Below are positions 1 through 14,354 of a DNA stretch of 64,000 nucleotides, one piece after another. The stretch lies in the NCBI RefSeq assembly GCF_964019385.1, contig NC_088655.1:4678264-4742263 (forward strand), read 5' to 3'. The stretch's first letter is position 1. Each line of letters opens with the position of its first letter. The notes under the pieces were generated by a model. The model made no database searches and was not told the origin of the DNA. It saw only the letters and a program-made list of their open reading frames with translations. The DNA comes from Sycon ciliatum (lineage: Eukaryota; Porifera; Calcarea; Leucosolenida; Sycettidae). A program made the translations under genes and the position numbers.

Positions 1-200
1 AAGTCAGTGAGTAGTAGGTCTACCGACGTGACGGCCATGCACGTCCTACAACTACATGAAGAGTCATGTATATCATACTGGTGTTTGCGATCCTACTATC
101 TACAGTGCACTATACAGCTGGTCCAACAAGTGTATGAAAGTCACTGAAGTAAAAAAATGGAACAAAAATCAAAAAATTAAATTCTGCCAGCGCTCTTGAC

Positions 201-564
201 TACCGTATTTTTCCGGTTGTAAGTCGACCTTTTACGACTTAAAATAGAAGGAGAAAGGGTGGGGGTCGACTTACAACCGGGATTCGACTTATAACCGGGA
301 ACTATCAGTATCTTACAAAAACGACCTGCACTGCATGCACGAGTGCACCGTGTGTGCACCTTTTTGCGAGTTTATTGGCCTTTTTCAAGAATTGGGACAT
401 TATACCCTCCAATAAGGAATGTTTACATGATTTGTTGATGTGTTAGTAGAAGGGAGTGGTTAGTAGTGCTTTTCGGGTGAAAACTGTAAAACGCAGAACT
501 GAGACCTCCGGATACGGGGGTCGACCTATAACCGGGGTCGACTTACAACCGGTAAAATACGGTA
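201..564. mobile_element. MITE with TACCGTATTT termini
   Basis: The two ends are inverted repeats: TACCGTATTTTTCCGG at the left and the complement of CCGGTAAAATACGGTA at the right, each followed by a GTCGACTTACAACCGG-like block. No coding capacity is seen. The same outer TACCGTATT motif ends the element at 46179-46666 and single ends at about 15382 and 46696, so this is one superfamily with diverged interiors. A target duplication is not clear. Confidence 0.7.
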
Positions 565-1019
565 CCCACCCCATTTTTGCCTGAGGACGGATTTTTTAAT
601 TTTTCGAAAAAAATTGACGACCCCTTGGAACCAAATTTTATGACACTAGATCAATATTTGAAAATACCGATTTTTGCCTGCAAATGGTAGGAATCCAGGT
701 GGTTTGGGGTAGTCCTCAAAGAGTAAAGTATTGTATTGAGCCGTTGAAACTTCTTGAATTGTATTTGAGCCGCGACACGACAAAAGGTTGCTTATGGCAC
801 GCGACATCAAACTGAGAAAAACTCGTTGAAAGTTGAGTATGCAATAATGAGAGTGCACATTTTCTTTTTCAATTCGATTAGTTTTCCTTGCGATTTATCA
901 AGCTTTTTGAATGCGTTTTTTTGCAACAGAAGCAGTGAGAATTCAGTCATTGCGCTGTATCCATAACTCAGTTTGTGAAATTGTTGCCATAAGCACACTT
1001 TTGCCATGGTGCAGCTCAT
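565..1019. other. No recognisable feature
   Basis: Unique-looking AT-rich sequence downstream of the lectin-like gene. Only short random reading frames are present. I see no exon with plausible splice sites and no repeat end. Confidence 0.5.
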
Positions 1020-2370
1020 TTGTATTTTAATGGATTCTCCACAGGCCTTAGCCTAAATCGAGGGAGTCTCCATCAACAGCTTATGAAGAAGAAGCTGATG
1101 AGAAAAAAATATAGATAGGAGATAGAATGATGCGGGGGTGGTAGTAATATAACACAGTGCTCTATGACATCGCTACTCTACGTGGAATGAAACCAGAGGG
1201 CTCATAACCAGTGATAGCAAAGTGTGTGCGGACAACAGCGGTAAAACATTTTGGGCTGGATACAGTACGAATGGCAGCCAGAAGGGAGTTCCATGTGGCA
1301 GTGGTGACAAAGAGAAAGGTGGCACGGATGTGTGTGCTGGCTCTTGCAGGTGGGAGTAGATGTTGGGGGCGCCTGGCGCTGTTTGACACTGTGTAGCCTA
1401 GGTCCTCCAGGGTCGTCATCTGGCTATTGCTAAGGTGGTGGAGCTCAAGAAGGCACTGAATATGTCTTCGCCATGCGAGGCTGGGCCAATGGAGATGCGC
1501 GAGAAGTGAGGCTTTCGGCTCCATTTGAGGAGGTTACACGCCATACTGCCGCAGGATCACACGTGCCACTCTTGGTGAGTTAAAATTGCCGGAGGGATGA
1601 GGTGCATTCAACCGCAGGTCGAACATATCCAGTGTACAAGTGGCTGGCTACGGCTGAGGTGATACGCTTGGTCATGTGGATCAGCAGGACGTCTCGCTGG
1701 CGGAACTTTGTTGTGATGGTGGCGACGTGGCTGGCGAAGTCGAGGTTAGAGTCCAAGATGACTCCAAGATGTCGGTGAGTCGTTACATCAGACACGTCAT
1801 CTCTCTGCATTCTCAGGTGCGGAGTCGAGTGAGTAGGGTGGGCACGTTCTGAACGACTCCTAGGAGAGAACTGCATGGTGCAAGACTTCGAAGGGTTGAA
1901 GCACCCTCCGACTGAATCAGCCCACTGCAGAATGCCATCAGAGGCTGCCTGGAGGCGGTGAACCATTAATTTTGTTGTTGGTTAGGTCCTCCGGCTGCTC
2001 TCCCTAGAGTAGTGTCATTGGCAAATAAGAGCACATCAGTAATGACATCAGACAATATGGTGCGAGGAAGGGCGATAGTGTAGAGAATGAAAAGAATGGG
2101 GCCAAGGTGAGATTCCTGGGGAAAGCCTGCAGAAACTGGGTGGGTCGGCGACTTGGCAGAGAGAACTTTGACACAGAAGGAACGGTCTCTGGGGTAGTTG
2201 GTGAACCAAGAAACGGCTTGAGGGGATATGATAGTAGCGAGCTGACGGAGAAGAACAGTGTACGGTACCTTGTCAAACGCTTTCGCGAAATCCAAGAATA
2301 GAGCATGGTAGTCAGTGCTTTAGCCACTCTTGAAGACAGGACAATTAGCTGATCGAGTGTCCACTTGTTC
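1020..2370 (-). mobile_element. LINE fragment, 5'-truncated (RT to 3' end)
   Basis: On the minus strand the fragments run in order. About 2370-1966 carries reverse transcriptase with the motif FAKAFDKVP and a GFPQ..LGPILFILY block. The catalytic box is altered to FANDTT instead of F(A/V)DDTT. About 1966-1580 is the thumb/connection region, and 1524-1162 is the C-terminal WNSLL-type tail. Frames change between blocks and stops interrupt, so the copy is dead. The 3' UTR near 1020-1160 is shared with the copy at 49350-49800 on the other strand, which ends in short TACAAA-like repeats. Best placed in the CR1/Jockey-like group. Confidence 0.85.
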
Positions 2371-2430
2371 TTCTTCTTTCAATGATAGGCTTCTTGTCTC
2401 TTAGAAAGTTGTTCAAGTGCTACTAACATT

Positions 2431-2846
2431 CTAATTCCCCGCTTCTTGTAGCAAGAAAATAACCCGTGCAATAACCCGTAAAGCCATCACACACAAAAAG
2501 TACCCATGTAACTTTCCCCCGCAGTTGAAATATTGAAACTCACAAGTACAAACAACAGTATTTCCACGTTTGTTTGGCAAGGTCACAGGCTTTAACCATG
2601 ACCATTCGTCCATTCCGTAGCCTCTCTCATGATTGTTCACTGCCCACATGTATTGAGAAGAAATTCTCCAACGTAGTTGTAGAAGAAAGTTCTTAAAACA
2701 CTCGGTGTTTTGAGATATATCGAACATCTTTCCACCTTGATACTCGCATTTGATTTTTGCTGCTTTCCAAGTAAACTCATAGTGAGGAAAAGCAAATACA
2801 TTGTATTTGGAACCAGTGCCGTCCCAGCATTGCGTGTGCAGCTGAG
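2431..2846 (-). CDS. C-type lectin-like domain exon (probable last exon)
   Basis: A consensus acceptor (tttgccgtacag) precedes the exon, which starts in phase 1. It encodes a CTLD-like sequence with the usual landmarks: FTWKAAKIKCEYQGGKMF (first helix and cysteine), a WAVNNHERGYGMDEWSW loop region and late cysteines ending HGYFLC. The frame then runs on to a stop at 2431, which may be the true C-terminus. Alternatively an unnoticed donor near 2490-2500 ends the domain. No AATAAA signal is obvious just downstream. Confidence 0.65.
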
Positions 2847-5800
2847 CTGTACGGCAAAAAGTAAAGCAGAACAATGTACTAGTATCTTCTCAGTACTTGA
2901 ACCCTTTAGAGTGCTACTGGTCAAATCATGTTACAAAATTTGATATAATGTGACTACTAATTCTTTGATTTTCGATCATAATATCAGTTGTATTTCACCG
3001 ATATTAATGATCTTGGTCCAAGAGCTTTCCAGCGAGACCGGTGGAGTGAGTGAGGTCACACTCAGCCGTGGCAGGGACAAGGGTAAACCCTTTTCTGCAC
3101 AAATATCATGAAATCTTTTTCAGCGCAAAAGAGTGAAAAATTGCAAAGGTTCGATCCCACATGGCTCGCTCAAACTTCATCGCAGAGAGCTGGGAGTTTT
3201 TTGAACCAACAGCTGACACTCGTCCCTATCTGCTAGGTATTTCGATTTCGAAAATCCGTTGAGAGTTGGATGATTTACGATAAATAGACTACATGCTTGA
3301 GTGTGGACCTGTCATCCTTTGATATCGAAGGGAGCACATCAGCACTTGAGCAATAAAAAAACCGCGATTTAGCACTCAAGTCCTGCTTAGAACAGGCCAG
3401 GTTAAAAGCCCAATGGTAACGCCAAACAGTACTGTGGATACCACGCTGGAAGTGAGAAATGAGCCCGGATCAGCGAAAACCATCACTTGTGTTTGATATC
3501 AAGTTGATCAAAAAGTGACGTTGAAGTCGAGCGAAAGAAAAGTCGCGGACCTAACAACTGCCCACCACCTTTCTGTCTTTCTTGTCACTAGTCTTTCTTT
3601 CCGCCTGACAAGCCCGTGTTTGTTTGTTTGTCAGTGACTACCTAGCTAGGCGAGCCCCAGCTCCAGGCAAGTGAGGAGACACGGCTGGGAAACCCCACGT
3701 ACCTGAGCTTGGCTGGCGAATAGGTACGATCGTGGGGTGCGAGCATCGCACGCGCATCGATCGTCGTTGACGCCAATCACGACACGACATTTTTTGGTGA
3801 TGACTGGGATGGCGATTGCTCATCAAGGGAGTCAGGTGAAAGCCGCGGAGCTCCAGAGGACGACTCTCTCCTGCCGCAAAGCGACTCGGCTAGGCTGCAG
3901 ACTTCGTGTAGAAGAAAGCAGCACTGATGAGAATGACGACGACTAGAGTGGATATTGTTGAGCGATGAACGACTCCTTCACTAGTAAGTTTGTCGGATAT
4001 CGACAGTGACGATGCAGAGCAAAGGCGTCTCGATTCACGACTGGAAGAGCAACGAGAGCTAGCGCCAGACAAGATTTGCTTCGTTGGCTTGGACACTGAG
4101 CAACTTGAAACATTTCTTTGGTCCATGCAGCAGCTCCCAAAATACTTCAAAGAAGTAATTCAAAAAAATATGTTCCTGTAGGGTCAGGTAAACGTTGAAT
4201 GTATCTGCACCTAGTAGATCTACGTACCTCATGCTCATGAGCCTGTGTGCTAAGTAGTCACAGCTACTGTGATTGCACTCCGTGTGTGCAGATATGTTTT
4301 CATGGAAGTGAAGGGCTTGGAGAGCATCAGTACAGAGCCTGGTGTGGATGCAATATCAGCCCCTGGAACTTGGCCATATGCCGTTAGCTACGCGATAGTC
4401 AGTGAAGCCAATGATTTACTTGGACAAGCCAGTGTCTGAGTACACCCCCAAGGACTATAAATTTCCTCCTTGTTAGCCAGCTGAGTGATGGCAATGCCTA
4501 ACAGGATCAGACACATACCAACGCTCATACTTGCATCCTACACAGAAATGCCACTTCCAACATTTGTACAGAGATGTGGTGTACCGCATTTTTTGGTCAC
4601 TTACGGTGCTGTGATTGATCTAAAATTTCTTGAGACTGGTTATCAGTGGTTGTGGATCAATTTGGAGCTCAAAATATTTTTCAAAAATTTTGCACATGTG
4701 ATGGTTTTTGCTGAACCAGGCTCAAATGTTAAAAAATCGGCCCGAAATGTTCTTCATCCAAAGATGTCAGTGTTGTACATGTGCCTGCAAGTGTTATCTC
4801 TTCGTCGTACCTGCTGCTGTATTTGTGTCTCTGATGTGTGGCGTGGCAAGGGTAACGTAGAAGAGTCAGCTCGTTCTCCAACCGAGACGACATCAGTGTA
4901 GTCTGAAGGGTATGTGTCGATGAACTACCCAAAAATTGGCAATTTACTGTTCATTTTAGGGAATTATGGGACATCCAAATATTCCATTTTTACTAATTTT
5001 ACACAATTGGATAGTAATAGGGGATTCACACTCACGGGGAAACCTGAGGTCACGGGACAAGGTAAAAGTTCAGACCTTCAGTCAACGGAGTGGGTCCGTT
5101 CACACCCGTGGTCAGTTTTCCCTTGGCCTCATGTTTGGCTATGAATTTGTGGCAGGGCAATTCAAAAATAATCTGTACTGCATTTTTGTAGTACATTTCT
5201 GTACTATATTTTGCATTCGCCATGCATGATTTTTCGATGGGCACTGTCTGGCAAATGCAGGGTGCGATGCACCGATACAACTACGGGTTCAGAGTTCTCG
5301 CCAAAGACAAGCAAGGAATTTTCTAGAACCGCCCCAACCGGTTTTCGACCGGTTGAAATTGTTGGCGACCGGTTGAAAAGTTACAAATCAGTTCCAACCG
5401 CCCGAACTTTTCTGTTGGTGAATGGAGCTGTGAATGGTCAAACGCCAAGAAATCTGTTAAATTGCTGTCGAGTGCCATATTTGGGTTGTATTTGGAAAAA
5501 AATTCCGGGGGGACCCCCCACTCTTCATTGGACCGTAACCGGTTGGAAATTCGTCCTAGAATAGACCATCGGTCACAAGATCTGCACACAAGTGTCGTAT
5601 AGCCATGGGATTTTTCCCATGACAACTGCCCTGAGGCCCACGCCATGGCTTTGCCAATTTTTTCCCGAGAGGTTCCTCCTTTCCCCCAGTACCATAGTTT
5701 CCATAATAACTTTCCCATAACCGTGATTTTACCCGTGTGTGTGATTCCCCTATAACATGGGAAATTGTGGGCACAAGTTCTGCGATCGAGTCCACCAACT

Positions 5801-8800
5801 AACTAAGGTACCAATAAATACTTGTTTGAATACGGTTGCATGTTTCTGAGCTCCGATAGAATTCAGCGGTAACCAGTGTCTAATACCAAATATGGCTTCA
5901 AGAATTCCAGTATCAATGCAGGGCAGGCCTACTAGTCAACCCGTTACCCCCGCATGTAGAAGAAGTGCTGCTTCGGAGAGATCTCCACCGGACAACATTC
6001 GCACTGGAGGGTTATCGACCCAGAAGCGCCCTGGTCAAGCTACATGCTGCTCGGCCCAGCTGCATCCCATCGAAGCATCCGCAGTGATTGAAGTGGATGA
6101 TCCGTCCATAGACTTGGCGGCTGAGGTGATCAACACCACCGGTGTTGTTGACATAGATGTTTTAATTTCTTAGTTCAAATCTGCAATGGCCGAAATCCTC
6201 GAGGAGAAAGATGACGAGAGAAATGAGATCAGTGAGACAGGAGGTGCAAGAAATGCACAGTGCATACACGGATTTGAAGCACCGTATGAACGGCCTTGAA
6301 GATAAATTTGAAGAGCTACGCACGATGAACTCGAGCAACCGTACATCGCTGTCTGCCCGCCTGGCGGACAATGTCAAGCGGGTTGTCAAACTGACCGAGC
6401 TGCAGGAAGAGAGCAAGTCGTACCTCTCGACTGTGCAGACTGATGTGTACAACCACAAGCAGCGCCTGGACGCCTTGGAAACCCGCGCACTCTGTAGTAT
6501 GCATGCAGCAAGCGATACCGTAGCAGACAGACCAACCCACAGGCGATTCCTGAGCCGATGGCTCACTACCGAGGCAGAACCCATGCTGATTCAAGACCAG
6601 CAGCTGCAAGATGAGATCAGCAACAACGTCATCATCTCCGGAATGGCTGAGCTACCTGATGAGAATATTGCCAAGACATTGCAGTCCCTTGTGCCAGGAG
6701 CTGCTGCAGCGGACATGCAGGCACAGAGACTGGGTCAACCAGTAACAGGAGGCAAGTTATGGCTTATTAGAGTGCGTACAACAGCTCCTACAAAGACCAT
6801 GATAATGAAACAAAGGTGTAGCCTAAAAATTGGCGATGCTAACGTCTATGTAAACCACGATCTCACTGCCAAGCAGTGCGCAGCACGAAGAGCAGTACTA
6901 CCGTTGTACAAAGACCTGAGAAAGATGGGCATTGCATGTAGTCTTCCAAGAGATACCATCATGAAGGACTGGAAGCCCGTTTCTGAGGCTGAAGCGAAGA
7001 GGATGCTGGCCAGGGACGCCACTCCCCAGCAAGAGCAAGCAAAAAGCAAGGCATAGGAATTCTCGGGTCTCCGTGTTGGCCAGTTCAACTGCCAAAGTGC
7101 GGTAAGCAAACTGCCGGTGATTGAACAGCTGCTATATAATTCTAATCTAGATGTCATTTTTCTCTCTGAAACATGATTTCATCAGTCCCTCCTGGACACT
7201 GTGCTCAGACTAAATGGTTACAATCTGTATAGGCGCGATAGGAATAATTCAATACTTTCGTCTACTGGTGGTGGGGTAGCCATCTACGTTCGTTCTACTC
7301 TAATACCGTATTTCTCATGGTGCCCTCACCTTGAATCCTCCTCCCTAAAGGACATCTGTTTAATTTACCACAAACGGGACAACTCTAAGTACCCTATATG
7401 TGTTTTCCATGCATTCTATAGACCCCCACATAGCAACGTTGCGGTACGAGATACATTCTTTACTGTCTTTCACGCCACTGTTACTCACCACCTAGACCAT
7501 TCACATGTCCCACTCCTCTTGTTTGGTGACTTCAATTGTACTTGGTTCGCGTCAGCAATATTGTCGCTTATCTTTCGACAATTTGAACTGAGACTTTGGA
7601 CATCAACACGTGCACTTGAGACGATAAAACTTGGTACGATGGAAGGTAAGGCACAGAATGACAACTGGCCATGAGGAATAATTATATTGTCCAAGAAAGG
7701 GTTCATACTATTTGGACCTCTTCATCGCTGCTCTCAGCGCTGGTGACACATATCTTTGCTCGGGATTGACACTCTCGCTTTCGCAAGCTCATCTCTCTTC
7801 CTCTCCACTGCCTGGCTATTTTCTAAAGGAAAGTCGACCGTGACCATCACCTCTATAGGACTTCGCGTGGGCAGCATGACTGCCTGTTTGGTTCAAATCA
7901 GTCGCCGTTCTATTGCAAGATTTATTTTGAACGATGACGACGGCTACAGTACTTGCAAATCTCCACGATGCGCAGGATACTCCGAGCGTTGAGCTGGAGG
8001 TAAGGGAGTTGCGATCTCAGCTTGGCGAGCGATCCCTGAGGTGAGCGATCTCGGCCGTTTTGCAAAATGGAACTGATTCCGAGTAGCCGGTTACTTTCTT
8101 GTGCTTCGCGCTGCTCTTGCCTGCGCAGTGTGACAAGATAATCTATTTTGGTGCGGTGCTGTATCCATCAGAATCACCCACCCCTTCGCTCTCAAAATTC
8201 ACTCGTAATCTAGCTAGACCTTTCAGGTACTAGTAAACTAACTTACTAACCAAAATTGGAATGAAATGGCTGCCAACGATAAGCGACGATATTGCTGATG
8301 CGGACCAAGTAAATTATCTAGTTGGCTCCTATCAGATCCAGATTCCACGGAAGGTCGGCAGCTTTCGACCATTCTAGATGACCTGGGAGTTCTCCAAATT
8401 GTAAGTGGCACGCCGACATGCTACTTACCAACAGGCCGGTTCTCCGCGTCCCTTCTCGATCTCATCATCACAAACACTCCCCATCTTGTCACTAAGCCTG
8501 CAGTTCTCCCACCACTATCTGACCATTGCCCAGTCATCTGCAATGTCAAACTCCTCCAACCTCGAGAGCAGCACCAGATAGACATATCTATTCCGGATTA
8601 TGCAAGTGCAAACTTCGAAGCTATGCGCGCTGACCTTTGGACACAGCCCCTGTATGAATGTTCAGAAGGAGCTACCTCAATCGAGAGCGCTTGGTTTTAA
8701 TGGCAGAGTTACGCTCACGAGAGCATCCACCTTTACTTGGCTACACGTTTGCTCAGACCACAAAGAAAGCAGCCTGCAAAGCCCTGGTTCACGGCAAGCC

Positions 8801-11800
8801 ACAAGCGACTGCACAAACAGCAAAACAGGAGGCTTTCCCTAGCCAAGCGCAACCAACACCGTGCAGGATTGGGTTGTGTACAAGGTGGTTCGCAGCCTCA
8901 AGCACAGCAAAGCGGATTACTTCAACCAGTTGTGCTCGCACATCGGCAAAGAGAAAAACTTGACAGTGATCCTCATCTGGGATGGTCTGCGGGAGAGAGT
9001 TGATGTACAGAAGGAACAGGATAGGGTCGAGATGGGATCCTTGTGGTACGCCAGCGGCTATAGGGTGGGTTGTGGATATGGAGGAAGTGACTTTGCCCGT
9101 GAATTGCCGGTCACCAAGATGCGTTCTGGGTTGCAAACGGGCCCAGATGGTAGAGGAGGACTGGATGCGGCACTTTGTCGAACGCTTTAGCGAAGTCAAG
9201 GAACAGGGTGTGGTAGGTGCTGCGCTTGTCCATCGCCTTGGCTATCTTAGATGTCAGCATCTCGAGCTGATCCAGTGTTGACCTCCGGCGGACGAAACCG
9301 TACTGGTGGGCAGAGATTATGTAATGTCTGGATAGGCACGTCGTCAGGTGCTCCGCGACGATCGAATCTAGGAGCTTGGCAATGGCCGGAGGGAGGTATA
9401 TTGGTCTATAGCTGGTGGGTACTGCCGGTTGCCTATTATTCTTGAATATCGGGATAACAGTGGCGCTTTTCCAGTCTACTGGTATTGTCCGAGACGAAGA
9501 CTGAGGTTGAGAAGCTGACACAAGGACTGCGTGATCACGGGCACAGTTTCTTTCAGGATTCTATTTGTTATCAGTCCTCCGGTAGATTTTCTTGCCGGAA
9601 GTGTTCGGAGCTTTCGGAAGACTTCTTCTTCAGTTATTCTTGGTAGATCAAACTCATGGTCAGGTGTGGAGAACGAGGGCGTCAGGAGAGCTGCAGCTAG
9701 GTCGAAGCTAGGGTTTGGCGAGAATTGTCTTACAAATGCGTCTGCCAGCTTTTCTGCCTTGCTTGCGCCGATGTTTTTTAGTCCGTCACAAGTTCCATTC
9801 CACATGTACATACAGGGATGAATTTATTCTCATGTTTTTGCATCGCACTTTCGGCTATACAAAATCACAATTGCGTAGCAGTCTTTGGTTTTGATTAGCG
9901 TTTTTCTTTGAAGGCTGGGTGTTTAACGCATTTTCCTTCTTGAGAGTGATGCCTGAACGCCGATCACAAAAAAACCCGACTTAATCATACATGTGCAAGT
10001 AGATCGAGAGTGCCCACATCACATACACTGCACTGTATGCATGTTACTTGACAGCCCAGACACAGCGTCATAATGCCTGGATTTTGTTCATTTTTTACAC
10101 TCTTCGTGGCATTAAAAAAAACTGATGTGCATGCACATTATGTACACAGCAAGGTGCCCACTGGTGCCACCATTGCATTTCGTCATGTCTCAGCGACTTA
10201 TCAAGTGAAGCTTGCCTTACCTGGATAGTGGGCTCTACATATTCCCTGCTAGACATTGTTATAAAATGGAAAATGTCGATTGGTCAGCCCATTTTATATC
10301 GTTATGGGGGTAATATCGTTATAGCAATATTGCTATAGAGGTAAGGCATTGTATACACAAGTCAATGAAGTGATTTGGTTTCACAGAAAATATCATTATA
10401 AGGGTGATAATTATCGTTTGAAATCTTTTATTCTCACGATGAACTGTGGCCAATAAGAGAAAAATAACTACAGGCACGGGGATCAGATACAGAGAGATCA
10501 AAGTTTAGCTGCTTGCTGAGGCAGTAGCGATGGCAATAGGGAGTTTATCACGTAGGCTGGTTATAGAGGTGATCGTTATAAGGGTAGGCCGACTGTAACA
10601 TGAGCCTCCCAAGTTGGGTGGTCGTTTCACGTTTTCGAAGTGAGCTGTGGCCGTCCTGTGCCGTGGTCCTTCATCATTCATCACAGCTAACATTCTTAGT
10701 TCGCTGTGGTGCTTAGCTTGTTTTCGTCTAGAGTGCGCTCACCTTCCGCTTTCTTACGTTACTTCATAACTTAGAACCTTCCAAGCTGGAAGGCTGCTGG
10801 TTTGCGCATTCTAGACGTGATGCAGCTAAGCATCAGGTCTTTGAATGTCAGGATCTCGTCAGTCAGTTTTTGTGCTAATTGTTGCACATTATTGACTCAA
10901 CAGTATTCTGCTTATAACCGTTAGAGTTGGACAAAACGGATAACTTGTAAACTTATGGTCCTCTTTATAAAATTTAATCATTGGCTCTCCATCCGAGTTT
11001 AATCTAATTATAGTTATCACATGGCACGTGATTGTTGCCCGTACTCCAGCGAATCAGCACCTTTCGCGCCGCGGGCAATAATATGCGATATTGCCCACAA
11101 AAAAATAGTTCATTTGCCCGCAAAAAAATAGTTTATTTCAGTGATCGCGTGACTACGATCGTACGACGACTCTGTAGACTGTACGACTCTACGACGAGTC
11201 GCAGTGTAGCATTGTCATTGAGACGAAGATGGAATTCTTTTTGGAGATGGACATCCCGGCAATGGACATGGCCTCGGACGTCTGCCGTGTGGTGCTTGCA
11301 GGGATCATTTGTTCAGTCATGTTGGCAGCCTGACCGTCGGTAAGCTTGTGGATAAGATTCAGTTCTGCTCGAAGTGGTACTGTGATCACAAACAATTATT
11401 TGAAATAACACAAATTCAACTCAGCGTCGTGCGTTTTCAAATCCTCGCAAAGTCACTGCCTGTGTGTGGTCTTCATGTGCCACACAAAACTCTTACCAGG
11501 CTCATCTCATCTCACCTTTGCTTGAACAACAAACACAACAATTCAGAAATGTTTTGCAATGAAAAATACAGCTATCTGGAGCTGAAAAAAGAAGAAAATT
11601 GTCCTCAGAATTACACACCAGGGAGTCGTCAAATACTTGCACTTGTTGCAGTACTGTATTTGACAACTTCCTGATACACATGTAAACATGAAGAAACTCT
11701 TTGTGGTAGCACTCTTAATTTTTCAATTGAAATTATGATTCTGCTGTATTTTATTGTCGTTGCCATGTCTATTGCTATGACGATGCGGTGCCGGCACTTT

Positions 11801-13517
11801 TTTTCTGTCTCCGTCTTTCAGTACTGTATACTCTCTGATGGCCCGTAGAAGACTTTTTGTTAGGGTGTAGGAGAAATATCTTCATTTTCCTGTTTTGATA
11901 ATGATAGCACATCAATATACATTGTGGTCATAATGTGTTGGCATTTGGGCTATTTCAACAGCAGCCCAATGGTCTGCTCTGTGGGCCATGTGATAAATTT
12001 GTTATCGCATGGTTGCTGCGGGCCTTATGGCATATTATTGCCCCTCGAGGTTAGCCCTCGGGCCTACGGCCCTCGGGCTAACCTCTCGGGGCAATAATAT
12101 GCCATAAGGCCCTTGCAACCATGCGATAACATATACTTATGTGTTTTTCCAAACTTCCAACATTCCCTGTACTATCCCTGTACTATCCTGAAGAGAAGAG
12201 AAAGAAAAAGTTAGATAGATGAAAGGAAGTGACTACTTGATTGTGTGGGTTTGCATCTTTGAATGCGGATGTATAGCTAGATTGCAAAACATGTATTACT
12301 CAAAATACTTACAACCTGATGATGGCACCCATGTTCAGTGCAGACTTACGGGAATGGGATGCCAGCCCAAACACTTTCTTATAAAAAAATGTAAAAATCC
12401 TACTTCTTTGGGCTGTTGCCTTACATCATGAACGCTAACTCAACTTACCCTCACAAACAATGGAAGCAGTTGTTGTTGTATGATACTCTCCATTGGCTTG
12501 CACAGCTCTTTCACCTTCTGTCCAGACGTTGGTTTTATTTCGCAATTCCATGAAATCCACCAGACACGGAACACTTCCTGCACTTGGCAATGTGTGTCCA
12601 AGGTTTTTTTTGCATTGACCAGCAGTTTCATTGTATGCACTGAGCGTGTCTTTTTGCCACCAGGTTGACTCTATAAAATATGTATTTGGCATACACTTGA
12701 GCCTGGAATTGCCCACACCTGACTGGGTGGTGTCCTGTTCCTCGACATTATCCTCATTCCGGTACCACACTGCGAACATAACAGCATACACATACATGTA
12801 CAGATAATATCATTATGAAACTCGGATGTTGAGCCATAAATAAATGTAGAAGAGAAAAGGACATATGGATACGAGTTAAGAGTAACTCTCCATCACTGTA
12901 ACATGATACTAGATACAGTCAGAAAGTGCAATAACTAGGCACAACTGACAGAGAACTGAAACATTCGACGTCCTGACACCTAGCTTCAACACATCTCCGT
13001 AGCGCTAACCGACAGCCTTCCAACTTGGAAGGTTCAAGGTTATGGAAAGACCAAAGAGGGGACGGCAAGCGCAACGAAAACGAGCAAAAGCTACAGTCCC
13101 AACGGAACAAAGAATGTCGATTGTTACTGGACAATCTTGGTCTTTCCATAACCTTGAACCTTCCAAGTTGGAAGGCTGTCGGTTAGCGCTACGGAGATGT
13201 GTTGAAGCTAGGTGTCAGGACGTCGAATGTTTCAGTACTCTGTCAGTTGTGCCTAGTTATTGCACTTTCTGACTGTATATAGTATCATGTTACAGTGATG
13301 GACAGTTACTCTTATCTCGTATCCATATGTCCTTTTCTCTTCTAGATAATATCATTATATTATATTATCTTTATTCTCACGATGGCCGTAGCCCAAACGA
13401 GAGAGACAGTACTATGTGTTATCGTGTCATCAATCAGAGTAAACCGGGAGAAACGGTGGCTAGTGGCAGCCGTAGTTTGGGTGCTTCAGATATATTTAGT
13501 GCGAGTCGTGGCTGTGG

Positions 13518-13558
<41 letters not shown>

Positions 13559-14231
13559 CACACATATATACACCCTCCCCTCTGATTTTAGTGTGATAGA
13601 TGTCCCTGGTCCCTTCCGGAAAGCTCTTTCTGCCATTAATATACTTACTTTGTGAATATCCTCGTTAAACTTTTATTGTCTGCCATAAATTCCAACCTTA
13701 TCATTCATCTATCAATCATTTGCGCATGCATGTCTATAAAATAAACCGCGTGTTCCTGACTCCATGAAATTGTCTTTCTATTCGTTGACGTGAGGTGAAC
13801 TATCAATAATTAACGTGTATGCACCGGCGAGCTCGCGATGCTTACAGTCGGCGGATGAATTGGATAAATTCTATGACGCACTCTTGCAAGCATATGATAC
13901 AGTCAAGTCGAGCACTTTGCTGTACATCACGGGTGACTTCAATGCAAAGGCTGGCACCCGTAAAGCAAGGGAAACTACGATCGGCAGTCACGGCAGGGGA
14001 AAGCGGAATAAAGCTTTCCAGCTGCTCCTGGATTTGTGTGAATGTAACAACCTATTCTTGGCCAACACATCATTTCAGCATCCAGCACGCCACATTACTA
14101 TCACACATCACTATATTCACACATTGCAAAGGTGCAAACTTCGCTTTTTGTTCTTGCTGTATTTCTACCTGAAACCATATTAGCTACATGTATATGAATG
14201 TGTGTTTAAGTTATTACATTTTTATGTAACG

Positions 14232-14270
<39 letters not shown>

Positions 14271-14285
14271 ACTACTACTACTACA

Positions 14286-14354
<69 letters not shown>

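Noticed and set aside
1097-1112. CTGATGAGAAAA in a LINE 3' region as a hammerhead
   Set aside because: No stem II can form before GAAA, and the related copy near 49720 does not keep the motif.
3990-4901. Small plus-strand genes (63 and 138 codons)
   Set aside because: No recognisable domain, no splice evidence and composition like the surrounding non-coding DNA.
12802-13358. The 15-base AGATAATATCATTAT strings as target duplication of the foldback element
   Set aside because: The left copy is about 30 bp away from the arm end, so it is not an adjacent duplication; noted but not claimed.
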